DNA from: Burkholderia sp. WSM2230
Lineage (GTDB): Bacteria > Pseudomonadota > Gammaproteobacteria > Burkholderiales > Burkholderiaceae
Direction: 5' to 3'
NCBI RefSeq assembly: GCF_000472445.1
Contig: NZ_AXAJ01000006.1
Coordinates: forward strand, 157-64,156
DNA: 64,000 bases
The first letter of the stretch is position 1. Every line of letters starts with the position of its first letter. A program made the position numbers and the translations under genes. Of this stretch, positions 8,001 through 17,445 are shown one piece after another. Under the pieces are notes generated by a model, which was given only the letters and a program-made list of their open reading frames with translations, was not told the origin of the DNA and searched no databases.

Positions 8001-9233
8001 ATGAGCGACTCAGCACTGGAAGCCGGCGGCTCATCCCTGCCCCTCACGCCCCACGCGAGACCCGTCGCGCACCGCGCGCAAAGCGAGGCCCGCGCCGACA
8101 GCGCCGGAAAAGAACACGTGATCGACGCGATGCGAGGCTTCGCCGCGCTGCTCGTCGCGTACTTCCATTGCCGGCAGATCGAATGGGTCGGCATGCAGGC
8201 TTTTCACCAGAATGCAGGGCATTCGTTCAGCCTGAACACGATTGCTGCGTATCTGACCTTCCCTATCGCGTGGGGCTCGGCAGGTGTGCCGATTTTCTTC
8301 GTGATCAGCGGCTACTGCATTCACCGCAGCGCTGCATTGCGGCTCGCCGGTAACCCGGCTTACCGGCTCGACGCCGCGAACTTCTGGGCGCGCCGTTTCG
8401 CGCGCATTTATCCGGTGCTGCTCGCAGCATTGCTGCTGACGCTCGCACTCGACTGGTTCAGTCTGCAATTGCCGCCGGTGAGCCACAAGATTCGCGAGAT
8501 CGGTCCCAGCGCCTTTCTCGTCAATCTGTTTTCGCTGCAAGGCGTGGCAGGCAAGACATATGGATCGAACGGCGCGTTGTGGACGCTCTCGCTCGAAGTG
8601 CAGTTCTACGCAATCTATCCGCTGCTGTTCGCGCTGCGCCGGCGCATCGGCATGACGTCCGTGCTGGCAGTAGTCGCCGTGGTCAACGTCGTGTCCGCGT
8701 ATGCGCTCGAACGGCACGACATTCAGTTCTTCACGTCGTACTGGTTTTCGTGGACGCTCGGCGCATGGATTGCCGACGCAAAAGCGCACAGTGCGCCGCA
8801 AGCGCGCTCGTCATGGTGGCTCTATGCGCTCGCCGCTGCGTTCGTTGCGCTTGGCTGCGCGGCGTTCCATTTCGGCCAGTACGGCGCGTTCCAGTTATGG
8901 GCGATCGGCTTCGCGTTCTATTTGTACCGGGCGCTCGAGCGCAACAAGGGGAGTGAGAGCAACGGCAGGACGCACGACAGTTGGGGCCTGCGGCTTCTGT
9001 CGCGCTTTGGCGACTTCAGCTTCTCGCTGTATCTGATCCACCTGCCGATCTTCGTGCTGCTGTCGTCGCTGCTGTACCGCTCGTCGCTGCAGATGTCGAT
9101 CTGGCCGTCGTTCGGATACATGCTGGTCGCCGTGCCGGCCGCCTATGTGTTCTACCGGCTCGTCGAATTGCCGGCGATGAAATGGTCGGCCAGTTTCAAG
9201 CCGAAAACGAAAAGCGCATTGCAGCGGTCGTGA
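8001..9233 (+). CDS. bceS: Exopolysaccharide O-acyltransferase, acyltransferase-3 family
   Basis: A 410-residue multi-span inner-membrane acyltransferase. Near residue 35 it has the family start (HVIDAMRGFAALLVAYFH, with the catalytic-type H of the R/H motif). PIFFVISGYCIHR and ARRFARIYPVLLAALLL follow, then about nine further membrane segments. Such enzymes move acetyl groups onto sugars at the membrane. AAGGA lies 6 bases before the ATG. Its place between galU/bceT and the two-domain transferase bceR matches bceS. About 35 N-terminal residues precede the conserved domain and look disordered. Confidence 0.85.
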   Translation: MSDSALEAGGSSLPLTPHARPVAHRAQSEARADSAGKEHVIDAMRGFAALLVAYFHCRQIEWVGMQAFHQNAGHSFSLNTIAAYLTFPIAWGSAGVPIFFVISGYCIHRSAALRLAGNPAYRLDAANFWARRFARIYPVLLAALLLTLALDWFSLQLPPVSHKIREIGPSAFLVNLFSLQGVAGKTYGSNGALWTLSLEVQFYAIYPLLFALRRRIGMTSVLAVVAVVNVVSAYALERHDIQFFTSYWFSWTLGAWIADAKAHSAPQARSSWWLYALAAAFVALGCAAFHFGQYGAFQLWAIGFAFYLYRALERNKGSESNGRTHDSWGLRLLSRFGDFSFSLYLIHLPIFVLLSSLLYRSSLQMSIWPSFGYMLVAVPAAYVFYRLVELPAMKWSASFKPKTKSALQRS

Positions 9234-9241
9234 TTGAAAAA

Positions 9242-9280
9242 GAGCCGAAGGCCGGCGAGTTTTTCGCTGAGCTTCGGCTC
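9242..9280. repeat. Inverted repeat after bceS
   Basis: Arms GAGCCGAAG (9242-9250) and CTTCGGCTC (9272-9280) lie just past the bceS stop. It may form a transcript end, but no T-run follows. Related words (CGCTGCGC, GCGCCAACTTC) recur to about 9345. The rest of the gap up to bceR shows nothing else. Confidence 0.5.
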
Positions 9281-9418
9281 CGCTGCGCTAATTTTCCCGA
9301 TCTTCCGCTTCGCTGCGCCAACTTCCGCCGCGCCAACTTCACAGTCACTGCCAGTCGTTCTGTACGTCGAATGTTTCCCGCGCGGCACTGAGGGCGGCGC
9401 GACCGCACATTCAGTCAG

Positions 9419-11884
9419 TCATGCGCGAGCAGCCTTTCCCACGCCCGCGACACGCCTCAGAATCCGCTCCACACTCTCGACATAGGCGTCGGTCCCAAAG
9501 CGGCTCAGCGCCGTTTTGTAGCCATTTTTGACAAGCCTCGCGCGCAGTTCGTCGTTCGAGCGCAACTCGGCCAGTGCGTCGGCCAACGCATGCGCGTCGC
9601 CCGGTGTGCAGAGCACGCCGTTTTCATAATCGTCGACGATCTCAAGCACCCCGCCCGCGCGCGCGGCCACCACCGGCCGCTGCGCCAGCATGCCTTCGAC
9701 GATCACGCGCCCAAACGGCTCCGGCGTGATCGACGTGTGCACGACCGCGTCGACTGCACACATGCACGCCGGAATATCGTGCTGAAAGCCGAGAAAATGC
9801 ACACGGCCGCCAAGCTTGTGCGCGGCGACGAATGCATGCAGCTCGATCTCGTACTGGTCTTCGCCGAAGAGCGGCGCGCCGACCAGCACCGCGTGCATGT
9901 GCGGATTGAGCACCATGGCTTCCAGCAGCACATGCTGGCCCTTCCAGCGCGCAAGGCGGCTGAACGAGCCGACGAGGAACGCATCCGGCGGCAGCTTCAG
10001 GCGCTCGCGCAGCGTGGCTTGCGGCACGTTGCGCAAGGCGTCGAACGGGGCCGCGGAAATCCCGTTGAACACCACGTCGACGCGCCTGTCGTCGAAGCCC
10101 GTGAGTTCGGCGAATGCACGCGCCGACGCTGCGGAATTGGCGATCACATGCGTGAGGCCAACGCGCGCGCACCATTTGATGATGGCAAGCTGTTTGCCAC
10201 CGAAATGCTCCGGACTCACGATATCGCGCAGATGCCAAACCACCGGCCGCCTGGCGAGCTTGCCGGCCACGGCGCCGATCACCATCGCGCGTTGCGTGTT
10301 CGCATAGATCACCTGCGCGTTGCGCGCGCGTTTGGCCGTCGCTCGAACGAGCGACATCAGGCCCTTCAGCGCCGCACCCTTCGGCAACGAACCGCCCTGC
10401 TTGCGCACGTTGCGCAGCGCGCCGGCGTCGAGCACCTCCACACTCACGCCCGCTTTGTCCAGCGCCGTGCGGAACGGGCCGTCGTCGAACAGCACGACCT
10501 CAATGCGCGAGCGCAATGCCTTGACGATCTCGAGCAGCGACAACTCGGCTCCGCCAAGCACGCCGCTTTGATCCACGGCCAGAATGCGCGGTGCGCTCGC
10601 GGTTGCCTCGGCTCTATACGGTACATACGGCGGCAGTGTCGCGTTGCGCAGCGCGGGCACCGAGGCGCGCACATGCGCGAAGAAGCGCTCGCGGAAGTTG
10701 GCGGCGGAAAAACGTTCGGCATTCGCGCGGCAGTCGAGCGGCGAAAAACGCTTCACGTGTGCGTCGAAACGCTCGACCGCGGCGACAATCGACTCTTCGC
10801 TTTGCTCGTCGAAGAACATGCCGGTGGGCCGCGGCTCGGACAGGTCGCGCACTGTTTCGAGCGCCCCGCCCTTGCCGTACGCAATGACCGGCGTGCCGCA
10901 CGCTTGCGCCTCCACGACCGAAATGCCGAAGTCTTCCTCGGCGGCGAACACGAAGGCCTTTGCACGGCTCATCCGGTCTTTCAGCACATTGAACGGCTGA
11001 TAGCCCATGATCTCGACGTTCGGTCCAGCCTTTGCGCGGACTTTCTGCATGTCCGGGCCGTCGCCGATCACAACAAGCTTGCGCTCGGGCATCCGTGCAA
11101 ACGCCTCGACGATCAGATCGATCTTCTTGTACGGCACCATGCGCGATGCCGTCAGATAGAAATCTTCCTTCTCAGTGCATAACGTGAACGCTTCAACGTC
11201 GACGGGCGGAAAGATCACCTGCGCGTCGCGCTGATAAACCTTCTTGATGCGTCGGGCGATGAACTCCGAGTTCGCGACAAAACCGTCCACCGAGTTCGAC
11301 GTGCGGATGTCCCAGTTGCGGATGTAATGCAGAATCAGCCGCGCCATTGCGGACTTGGGTCCGCTCGTCAGCTTCGACTGCTGCAGATACTGGTGCTGCA
11401 GATCCCACGCATAGCGGATCGGTGAATGCACGTAGCTGATATGCACCTGGTCCGGACCGGTGAGAATGCCCTTCGCCACTGCGTGACTGCTCGAGATCAC
11501 CACGTCGTACGCGGACACGTCCAGTTGCTCGATTGCGAGCGGCATGAGCGGCAGATAAGTGCGATATTTGCTGCGCGCGAGCGGCAGGTTCTGGATGAAC
11601 GACGTGGTGACAGGCTTGCCGCGCAGAAAGCTGCGGTCATCGAGAAAGTCGACGAGACTGAACAGGTCCGCGTCCGGGAAACACGCAACGATCTGTTCGA
11701 GCACCTTCTCCGCGCCGGCGTAGGTGACGAGCCAGTCGTGCACGATCGCAATACGCACGGCTTTTTCTCCGCGCGCTGCGGCACGCCGCGGCGGCGTCTG
11801 CGCGGCGGGAGCCGTGGTGAGTTCGGCCAGTGCGCTGCGCGTCGGCGGTTGCAGCACGGCTTCTTCAAGGACTTCGTGGTTCAT
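9419..11884 (-). CDS. bceR: Two-domain glycosyltransferase (GT4 + GT4)
   Basis: An 821-residue cytoplasmic glycosyltransferase made of two GT-B family 4 units. Unit 1 (about residues 40-405) opens with RIAIVHDWLVTYAGAEKVLEQ and has the donor-site block EDFGISVVEAQACGTPVIAYG near residue 318. Unit 2 (about 430-815) opens with ILAVDQSGVLGGAELSLLE and has EPFGRVIVEGMLAQRPVV near residue 720. Each unit keeps both glutamates of the E-x7-E motif, so both may be active. The ATG overlaps the bceQ stop in ATGA, indicating translational coupling. The fused layout and position match BceR of the cepacian cluster. The sugars transferred cannot be told from sequence. Confidence 0.87.
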   Translation of the reverse strand: MNHEVLEEAVLQPPTRSALAELTTAPAAQTPPRRAAARGEKAVRIAIVHDWLVTYAGAEKVLEQIVACFPDADLFSLVDFLDDRSFLRGKPVTTSFIQNLPLARSKYRTYLPLMPLAIEQLDVSAYDVVISSSHAVAKGILTGPDQVHISYVHSPIRYAWDLQHQYLQQSKLTSGPKSAMARLILHYIRNWDIRTSNSVDGFVANSEFIARRIKKVYQRDAQVIFPPVDVEAFTLCTEKEDFYLTASRMVPYKKIDLIVEAFARMPERKLVVIGDGPDMQKVRAKAGPNVEIMGYQPFNVLKDRMSRAKAFVFAAEEDFGISVVEAQACGTPVIAYGKGGALETVRDLSEPRPTGMFFDEQSEESIVAAVERFDAHVKRFSPLDCRANAERFSAANFRERFFAHVRASVPALRNATLPPYVPYRAEATASAPRILAVDQSGVLGGAELSLLEIVKALRSRIEVVLFDDGPFRTALDKAGVSVEVLDAGALRNVRKQGGSLPKGAALKGLMSLVRATAKRARNAQVIYANTQRAMVIGAVAGKLARRPVVWHLRDIVSPEHFGGKQLAIIKWCARVGLTHVIANSAASARAFAELTGFDDRRVDVVFNGISAAPFDALRNVPQATLRERLKLPPDAFLVGSFSRLARWKGQHVLLEAMVLNPHMHAVLVGAPLFGEDQYEIELHAFVAAHKLGGRVHFLGFQHDIPACMCAVDAVVHTSITPEPFGRVIVEGMLAQRPVVAARAGGVLEIVDDYENGVLCTPGDAHALADALAELRSNDELRARLVKNGYKTALSRFGTDAYVESVERILRRVAGVGKAARA

Positions 11885-13347
11885 GCGCTTTTCCTCGGAT
11901 TCAGTCGCAACAGCAGTGAGCGCGCCAGATCGCGCAACGCGGGCGTCATCGTGATGGACCAGGCGAGGTTCGCGCCGACCATCAACACGCCGGCTACGAT
12001 CGCCATGGCGAGGCCCGGCAGGAAGCTGGAAAGCCACAGGCTCGCCAGCAGGAAAACGAGGTGCGCCAGCATGTCGAGCGCGATCTGCCGCGCACGGATC
12101 GCGGAGAGCCGCAGCAGTACGATGTAGTCGAACAGCGCGCGGCCGGCCACCGCCATCGCCGCGCCCGTCAGGCCGAAGTGCGCGATGCCGAGCCACAAAG
12201 CCCCTGCAAACAGGGGCAATTCGCACAGGCCGACGCGCGCGGCCGTAGCCGGATTGACCTGCGACTGGATCAGGATGCGGGTCACGTTGGCCTGCCCGAC
12301 GAGCCACACGGCGACGATCATGATGCGTCCCACGGGCGCCGCGACCGTTGCGATTTCATTGCCGACCCACAGATGAAGGAACGGTTCGAGCACCAGCATC
12401 GCGATCAGGGCGACGGGCGTGAACACGCCATTGAGAAATTCGAGCGACTGCTGCGTGATAGTGTCGGCATCGGCGCGGCCCACCGCGGAAAGCCGTGGAA
12501 AGAGCGTGCGCACCATCGCGGTCGGCACGATGTTCAAACGCGTGACGAGGTTTTGCGGCACCGTGTAGTACGTGACGAAACGTGCGCCAAGACCCGTACC
12601 CAGCATCACGCGATCGAGCGATTCGGCGATCATGTTGGTGACGCTCGCAATCAGCATCCATCCGCCGAAGTTGAAGAGGCCCTTCGCCACGCCGAGCTGA
12701 GGCGGCAGAACATTGCGTATATCCAGCACTTTTAGCGCCGAACGGCCGAGCAGGATCGCGGCGAGAATACGCGCGAACACCGCCGCGGCCAGCACGTTCT
12801 GCAGATTCGCGCCAAGCCACAGCGCCGCGCCGAGCGGCAACAGCTGGAACAGAAAGGTGCCGATGGTCTGATTCGTGTTGTACACGCCGAATCGCTCGGC
12901 ACCGTTGATCGCGCCCGCGAACACCCATGACACGTTCGCAAGCGGAATCGCCACGGCGAGCCACGGCAGCGCCATATACACCTCATGCTGCAGCTTGGGC
13001 GATACCTTCGTGAAATACGCGGTGTACAGAAACGCGCCGAAGTAAATGATCAATCCGCCGATCACACCGGTTGCGAGATTGAGCCACGTCGCGCTCCAGA
13101 ACACGCGCGCGCTTTCACCCTTGTCGCCCGAGGCGCGCGCCTTCGAAATGTGATTCTGCGCGGCCATGCTCATGCCGAGATCGAGAATGCCGAAGTAGCC
13201 GATCAGCGTCCACACGAGACTGATCACGCCGTAGCGTTCGACGCCGAGCAGCTTGATATACGACGGCACGGTCACGAGCGAGACGAAAGTCGGCAGCACG
13301 AGGCCGAAGAAGTTGATCGCTACGTTCTTGAGGATGCCTTTGTCCAT
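11881..13347 (-). CDS. bceQ: Polysaccharide flippase (Wzx/MATE-like)
   Basis: A 488-residue integral membrane protein with about 12-14 hydrophobic spans. The start (NVAINFFGLVLPTFVSLVTVPSY) and the IGYFGILDLGMSMA segment near residue 50 are typical of Wzx-type lipid-linked oligosaccharide flippases. It would move the undecaprenyl-linked repeat unit to the periplasmic face. It is followed by bceR with a 4-base overlap and preceded by bceP. Gene order supports BceQ. Confidence 0.87.
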   Translation of the reverse strand: MDKGILKNVAINFFGLVLPTFVSLVTVPSYIKLLGVERYGVISLVWTLIGYFGILDLGMSMAAQNHISKARASGDKGESARVFWSATWLNLATGVIGGLIIYFGAFLYTAYFTKVSPKLQHEVYMALPWLAVAIPLANVSWVFAGAINGAERFGVYNTNQTIGTFLFQLLPLGAALWLGANLQNVLAAAVFARILAAILLGRSALKVLDIRNVLPPQLGVAKGLFNFGGWMLIASVTNMIAESLDRVMLGTGLGARFVTYYTVPQNLVTRLNIVPTAMVRTLFPRLSAVGRADADTITQQSLEFLNGVFTPVALIAMLVLEPFLHLWVGNEIATVAAPVGRIMIVAVWLVGQANVTRILIQSQVNPATAARVGLCELPLFAGALWLGIAHFGLTGAAMAVAGRALFDYIVLLRLSAIRARQIALDMLAHLVFLLASLWLSSFLPGLAMAIVAGVLMVGANLAWSITMTPALRDLARSLLLRLNPRKSA

Positions 13348-13443
13348 CGGATGCCCTGGGTTCGACTACGATTGCCGGTGTTGCTGTTCATGTGTTGTTG
13401 CCGCGCGATGCCGCCGCGGCGCAGTGCGCCACGCATTGATCCG

Positions 13444-15645
13444 TCATGGTTTCCAGCGGTACATCAGCACCTTGCCGCGCGCGTCTTCTTCGACGAAAAC
13501 GAGGTACTCGCCGTTGCTTCGCTTTGCCGCGCTAATGCCGTTCGGCACATCCACCCAGCCGGACGCACGGCCTACTTCGGGACCAGGCCGGATCACGCCC
13601 ACTTCGCGGCCGTTGTCCTTGTCCCAGACATGCACCGCGCCCACAGGCTCGACGCCGAAGATGTACTGCCCCTCGACCGTGAGGCCGATGATCGTCGCGA
13701 TGGGTTTGCTCTGCGTCTGCCACGGCAGCGTGATCGAGTAACGCTGCACCGGCTTGCCGCTCGACCATTTGTCGTAGCGCACCAGCACGCGGCCCACTTC
13801 CTTCCAGAAGCCGCGGTCGGCGGGCGTGTCAGGCGTATAGCCGGTGACGTACATCGTGTCCGTGTCCGGCTCGTAGATCGCGCGATGCAACTCGGCAAAG
13901 GGTTGCGGCACCGGGTACTGCGTGATGTCCGAATACGAATAGACGGGGTTGCCCTTTGCATCCAGCCCGCCAAAGCGGAAGCGATAAATGCCCTTGGTAT
14001 CGCGCGTGCGCCAGATGTCGCCGGCGGTATCGACCCACCAGCCCCAGCCGCCCGCGAGCTTCGTACCGCTTGTATTGAGCGCAAATTCGTCGACATTGAA
14101 TTTGCCGTCGCCGTTTGCGTCGCGCCAGATCCAGTCGCCGCCTGGCGGGGCATTCGGCACCTTGGCCACCGCACGCTCGCGGCCGGCGATAAAGCCCGAC
14201 GGAATCGCCGTCTCGCCATCGCGTTGCGGGTCGAAGCGATAGATCTTCAGATGGTCCGCATACATGTCCGTCAGATACAGGAAGGTGCGCCCCTTCAGCT
14301 TGCGGGCAATCGGCAGGCCCGGATACTGGTCGGTGTGAAAAACAGGATCGTCCGGATACTTGAAGCGATTGGACAGGAATCCGACATATTTCCAGTCCTG
14401 CCCGGCGGGTTTCGACAGATCGAGTTCAAAACGTTTGTTGCCGGTATAAACGCTGTCTGGGCGCGCCGGATCGAGCCAGGCGCCGTCGACGAAAAGCAGC
14501 CCCTGCACCAGCCAGTTCTGCTTGCCGTCGGGTGCGTAGCTTTCCAGCGTCGCGCCAAGACCTGCGCCGATCGGCTCGTAACGCGGGCCGATGCCGTTGG
14601 TCGACACATAGACATTGCCGCGCGCATCCACGCCAACGCCGGTGAGCCCGTTCAGGCGCTGCGGCCCGGGCCTTCCCGCGACACCGCTGAAAATGCCGCC
14701 GCGCTCGCCGAGCGTATCGGTTTGCTCATAACGGCCGTCGCGTTTGCTGAAGAACAGCACCTGCTGACGCGGCCCGTTATCGGCAATGAGCACACGGCCT
14801 TTCGTATCCACGGCAATGTCGACCGCGAGTGTCCCCGCAGGCAAGTCAAAGTTTTCGTCGATGCGTTTTCCGCCCGGCGTGTAGTGCTCGACATGCGGCG
14901 CGCGATCGTTGCGCGTGCCGCTCAGCACCCACAGCGTGCCGTCCGGCGCAAGCGCGAGGCGGCCCGGTTCGTGAACGCTCCACGTGGCCTTCTGTTGCAT
15001 CGATTCCGCGTCATATACCTCGATGCGATCGCGCGCCGTGTTGGATGCGTAGAGTGTCGTCTCGCTCGCCGCAAGGCCGCCTATCTCGGCGCTCGTGCCG
15101 GTCGGCACTTCGTTCATCATCAGGAAGCCGGCCGCGAGTTGGGCATGCGGATCGGCGCTCTTCGCCGCGGGCTGGAACGGCGCCGCCTGCTTTGGATCGG
15201 CGATCTGCCGGCGCGAGATGCCGAACCACTGCTTGCCTTTTTCAGGCCACACGCCGTGCCCGACCAGCCGGCCTTTTTCATTGCCGACCGCGATCGCGAC
15301 GAACGCGTACTTGCGATTGATCGCGATCGCATTGCCGCCGCCATTGCCCCAGCCATGCGTGCCGCCCGCGAAACCGAGCATCTTGCCGTTCTGATAGACG
15401 CTTGCCTCCGCTCCACTTTCGTCCCACGGCGCATTCGTGTACACCTTGCCGTCGGGCGCAACGGCAATAGCGGTGATGTTGATCTGCGCCCAGGTGCCGT
15501 CGCCAAAACCGAACGTATTGCCGATCCACGAGGTTTTTGCGTTCAGCACCGTTTCGGCGCGTGCGGCAAAACCGGCCGATAAAGCGGCCAGCCCGGCAAC
15601 GCACGCGCATACCGCGAGACGGCTCCTGAACGTGAAACGGGGCAA
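13444..15645 (-). CDS. bceP: Secreted beta-propeller-like protein of the exopolysaccharide locus
   Basis: A 733-residue protein with a signal peptide (residues 1-30, ending AGFAARA). The remainder is rich in short beta-strand motifs with D-G and N-G turns (VAVDTKGRVLIADN, VGVDARGNVYVSTNG, LALAPDGTLWVLSG), as in NHL/SMP-30-like propellers. A textbook EF-hand loop, DANGDGKFNVDE, lies near residues 507-518 and suggests calcium binding. The TTG at 15645 is preferred because GGAGG lies 7 bases upstream; the more upstream TTG at 15663 overlaps that site. It heads the bcePQR unit in the position of BceP, whose function is not established. It may bind or cleave the polymer. Confidence 0.72.
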   Translation of the reverse strand: MPRFTFRSRLAVCACVAGLAALSAGFAARAETVLNAKTSWIGNTFGFGDGTWAQINITAIAVAPDGKVYTNAPWDESGAEASVYQNGKMLGFAGGTHGWGNGGGNAIAINRKYAFVAIAVGNEKGRLVGHGVWPEKGKQWFGISRRQIADPKQAAPFQPAAKSADPHAQLAAGFLMMNEVPTGTSAEIGGLAASETTLYASNTARDRIEVYDAESMQQKATWSVHEPGRLALAPDGTLWVLSGTRNDRAPHVEHYTPGGKRIDENFDLPAGTLAVDIAVDTKGRVLIADNGPRQQVLFFSKRDGRYEQTDTLGERGGIFSGVAGRPGPQRLNGLTGVGVDARGNVYVSTNGIGPRYEPIGAGLGATLESYAPDGKQNWLVQGLLFVDGAWLDPARPDSVYTGNKRFELDLSKPAGQDWKYVGFLSNRFKYPDDPVFHTDQYPGLPIARKLKGRTFLYLTDMYADHLKIYRFDPQRDGETAIPSGFIAGRERAVAKVPNAPPGGDWIWRDANGDGKFNVDEFALNTSGTKLAGGWGWWVDTAGDIWRTRDTKGIYRFRFGGLDAKGNPVYSYSDITQYPVPQPFAELHRAIYEPDTDTMYVTGYTPDTPADRGFWKEVGRVLVRYDKWSSGKPVQRYSITLPWQTQSKPIATIIGLTVEGQYIFGVEPVGAVHVWDKDNGREVGVIRPGPEVGRASGWVDVPNGISAAKRSNGEYLVFVEEDARGKVLMYRWKP

Positions 15646-16347
15646 GGTAGGTCCTCCAGTCAAGACGGATCGATGCTTTACAAAACGACGGTGTTAGAAG
15701 CGCAAGCGGGCACGAACGCAAGCCTGTTAAAGCGCGAGGGCAACGAAGGTGACGGCATGCGCCGGGACCTGCTTTGAAAGACGAAGCATGAAAGCGCGGC
15801 CACCGGCTACGCAGGCCATGCGGAGTGCAAAGCGCGGCCGCATGCAGGATCAGATCGCGGTGCTCTGCGCATGCGCCGTCCTTCGCCACCCACTGCGCAC
15901 GGCTCACATTACGCGTAAAAAACGCCGCGACGAAAATCGAAAATAATTCAAAAATATTCGATGCTTTGGATTGGAATAAAGAAATCAATTTAAAAATCGA
16001 TTAAAGGGAAGGTTTTCCTGTTGCGTGCTCTCGGCGGCGTCTGCCGCGCGATGCAGTACACCATGTTTTACCGGCACCGTGTCGTTTCTCCGGCAGGTCC
16101 GCACTTCGATCCGCGCCGGCGACCTGACGCAGGCACAAGCTTGAAACAGGCATGAAACGCGTGCGCAAATGCATAACGAAACACCCTGTTGCAATCTGAT
16201 TCATTTATCCATTTCATTCGCGTTTTTTCGCGATTTTCTTTTGCCTAGAATCGATTGCAATCATGTCGCGGCCGTGACCGGCGCGATCCCGTCGTGCAAC
16301 GCCTTGCGCCTTTCCGCGGCTTCCCCGCTTCACACCATGGACGGTTC
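15646..16347. promoter_or_regulatory. Divergent control region between bceP and bceO units
   Basis: 702 bases without a supported gene. From about 15905 to 16010 the base composition falls sharply to AT-rich, with A/T runs and a near-palindromic AATCAATTT/AAAATCGATT stretch. A second AT-rich patch lies near 16195-16260. Such AT islands in GC-rich genomes usually hold promoters and H-NS-type or activator sites. No specific operator could be assigned. Confidence 0.5.
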
Positions 16348-17445
16348 ATGACTGCTAGCGCCCTGCCCATAGCGCCTTCCCATTCACGCCGCATCGTGCA
16401 GCTCGACGGCTTGCGCGCGATAGCCGTCCTTGCGGTATTCGCACAGCACGCCCTGAAAGCGCCGCTATGGATGGGCGTCGATCTGTTCTTCGTATTGAGC
16501 GGCTTTCTGATCACCGGCATCCTGCTCGAACGCAAGGCACGCGGGCAATCGTATTTTGGCTACTTCTATGCACGCCGGGCGCGGCGCATCCTGCCGCCGT
16601 ATCTGCTGCTGATGGTGGTTTCGTCGATCCTGTTCGGCTTCGGCTGGGCGCAGCATTGGCAGTGGTATGCGTTCTTTGCGACCAATATCGGCGATGCGCT
16701 CAATCAGAGCGGCCACGACAGCCTGAACGTGCTGTGGTCGCTCGCCGTCGAGGAACAGTTTTATATTGTATGGCCGTTCGTGATCCTGCTCGTGCCCGAG
16801 CGCGTGCTCGCGTACGTGGCAGCCGCACTGATCCTGCTTGTGCCGGTGCTGCGCGCGGTGGCCACGCCGTGGTTCGATTCGTTCTGGCCGATCTATTACC
16901 TCACGCCGTTTCGCATGGATCTGCTCGCGGCAGGCGCGTTGCTCGCGGTGGCCGTGCGGCGCGATCGCAACGCGCTCCAACCGTTCAAGGGTGTCGCGGT
17001 GCTCGGCGTGATCGTCGCTCTCGCGACGCTCGCGTGGCTGCATCTGCATTTTCCGCGCTTTCGTGCGGCCAATACGCCGCTGTCGAATGCGGGGCTCTAT
17101 AGCATTTCGCTGGTGCTTTGCACGTCTGTCGTGGTCATCGCCCTGCAAAGCCGGGGCATCGTCAAACGGCTGCTGTGCAATCCGGTGCTGGTGTACATCG
17201 GCACCATCAGCTACACGATTTATCTGATCCACCTGAGCGTGCTGTATGCGCTGTGGCCGCTGAACATGAGCCGCTATGTCACGGCCGCGCTCGCGCTCGC
17301 GATCACCCTGGCCTATGCGAGCCTTACGTGGTTTGCGTTCGAAAAACGCCTGATCTTCGGCTCGCGCGGCAATTCACGCACAACAGCCGGCGCCGCTGCG
17401 AGCGTGCCGGGCGCGGCGCCGCAAGCACCGCAAAGCCGCGCATGA
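16348..17445 (+). CDS. bceO: Exopolysaccharide O-acyltransferase, acyltransferase-3 family
   Basis: A 365-residue membrane acyltransferase that starts with IVQLDGLRAIAVLAVFAQH near residue 13. The MGVDLFFVLSGFLITGILLER motif and the YFYARRARRILPPYLLL motif of OafA/NodX-type enzymes follow. About ten membrane spans are visible. In OafA-type proteins this domain is often fused to a periplasmic SGNH domain. Here the next gene encodes one separately and overlaps the stop by ATGA. The ATG at 16348 is the first before the conserved domain. Role: O-acetylation of the repeat unit. Confidence 0.86.
   Translation: MTASALPIAPSHSRRIVQLDGLRAIAVLAVFAQHALKAPLWMGVDLFFVLSGFLITGILLERKARGQSYFGYFYARRARRILPPYLLLMVVSSILFGFGWAQHWQWYAFFATNIGDALNQSGHDSLNVLWSLAVEEQFYIVWPFVILLVPERVLAYVAAALILLVPVLRAVATPWFDSFWPIYYLTPFRMDLLAAGALLAVAVRRDRNALQPFKGVAVLGVIVALATLAWLHLHFPRFRAANTPLSNAGLYSISLVLCTSVVVIALQSRGIVKRLLCNPVLVYIGTISYTIYLIHLSVLYALWPLNMSRYVTAALALAITLAYASLTWFAFEKRLIFGSRGNSRTTAGAAASVPGAAPQAPQSRA

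Noticed and set aside
9242..9280. Terminator for bceS
   Set aside because: A good 9-bp stem but a 21-base loop and no T-run, so it was listed only as an inverted repeat.
12985..15582. Very long open frame on the plus strand opposite bceP and bceQ
   Set aside because: It mirrors the coding strand in GC-rich DNA and has no RBS and no recognisable domain. The opposite strand has signal peptide, EF-hand and flippase features.
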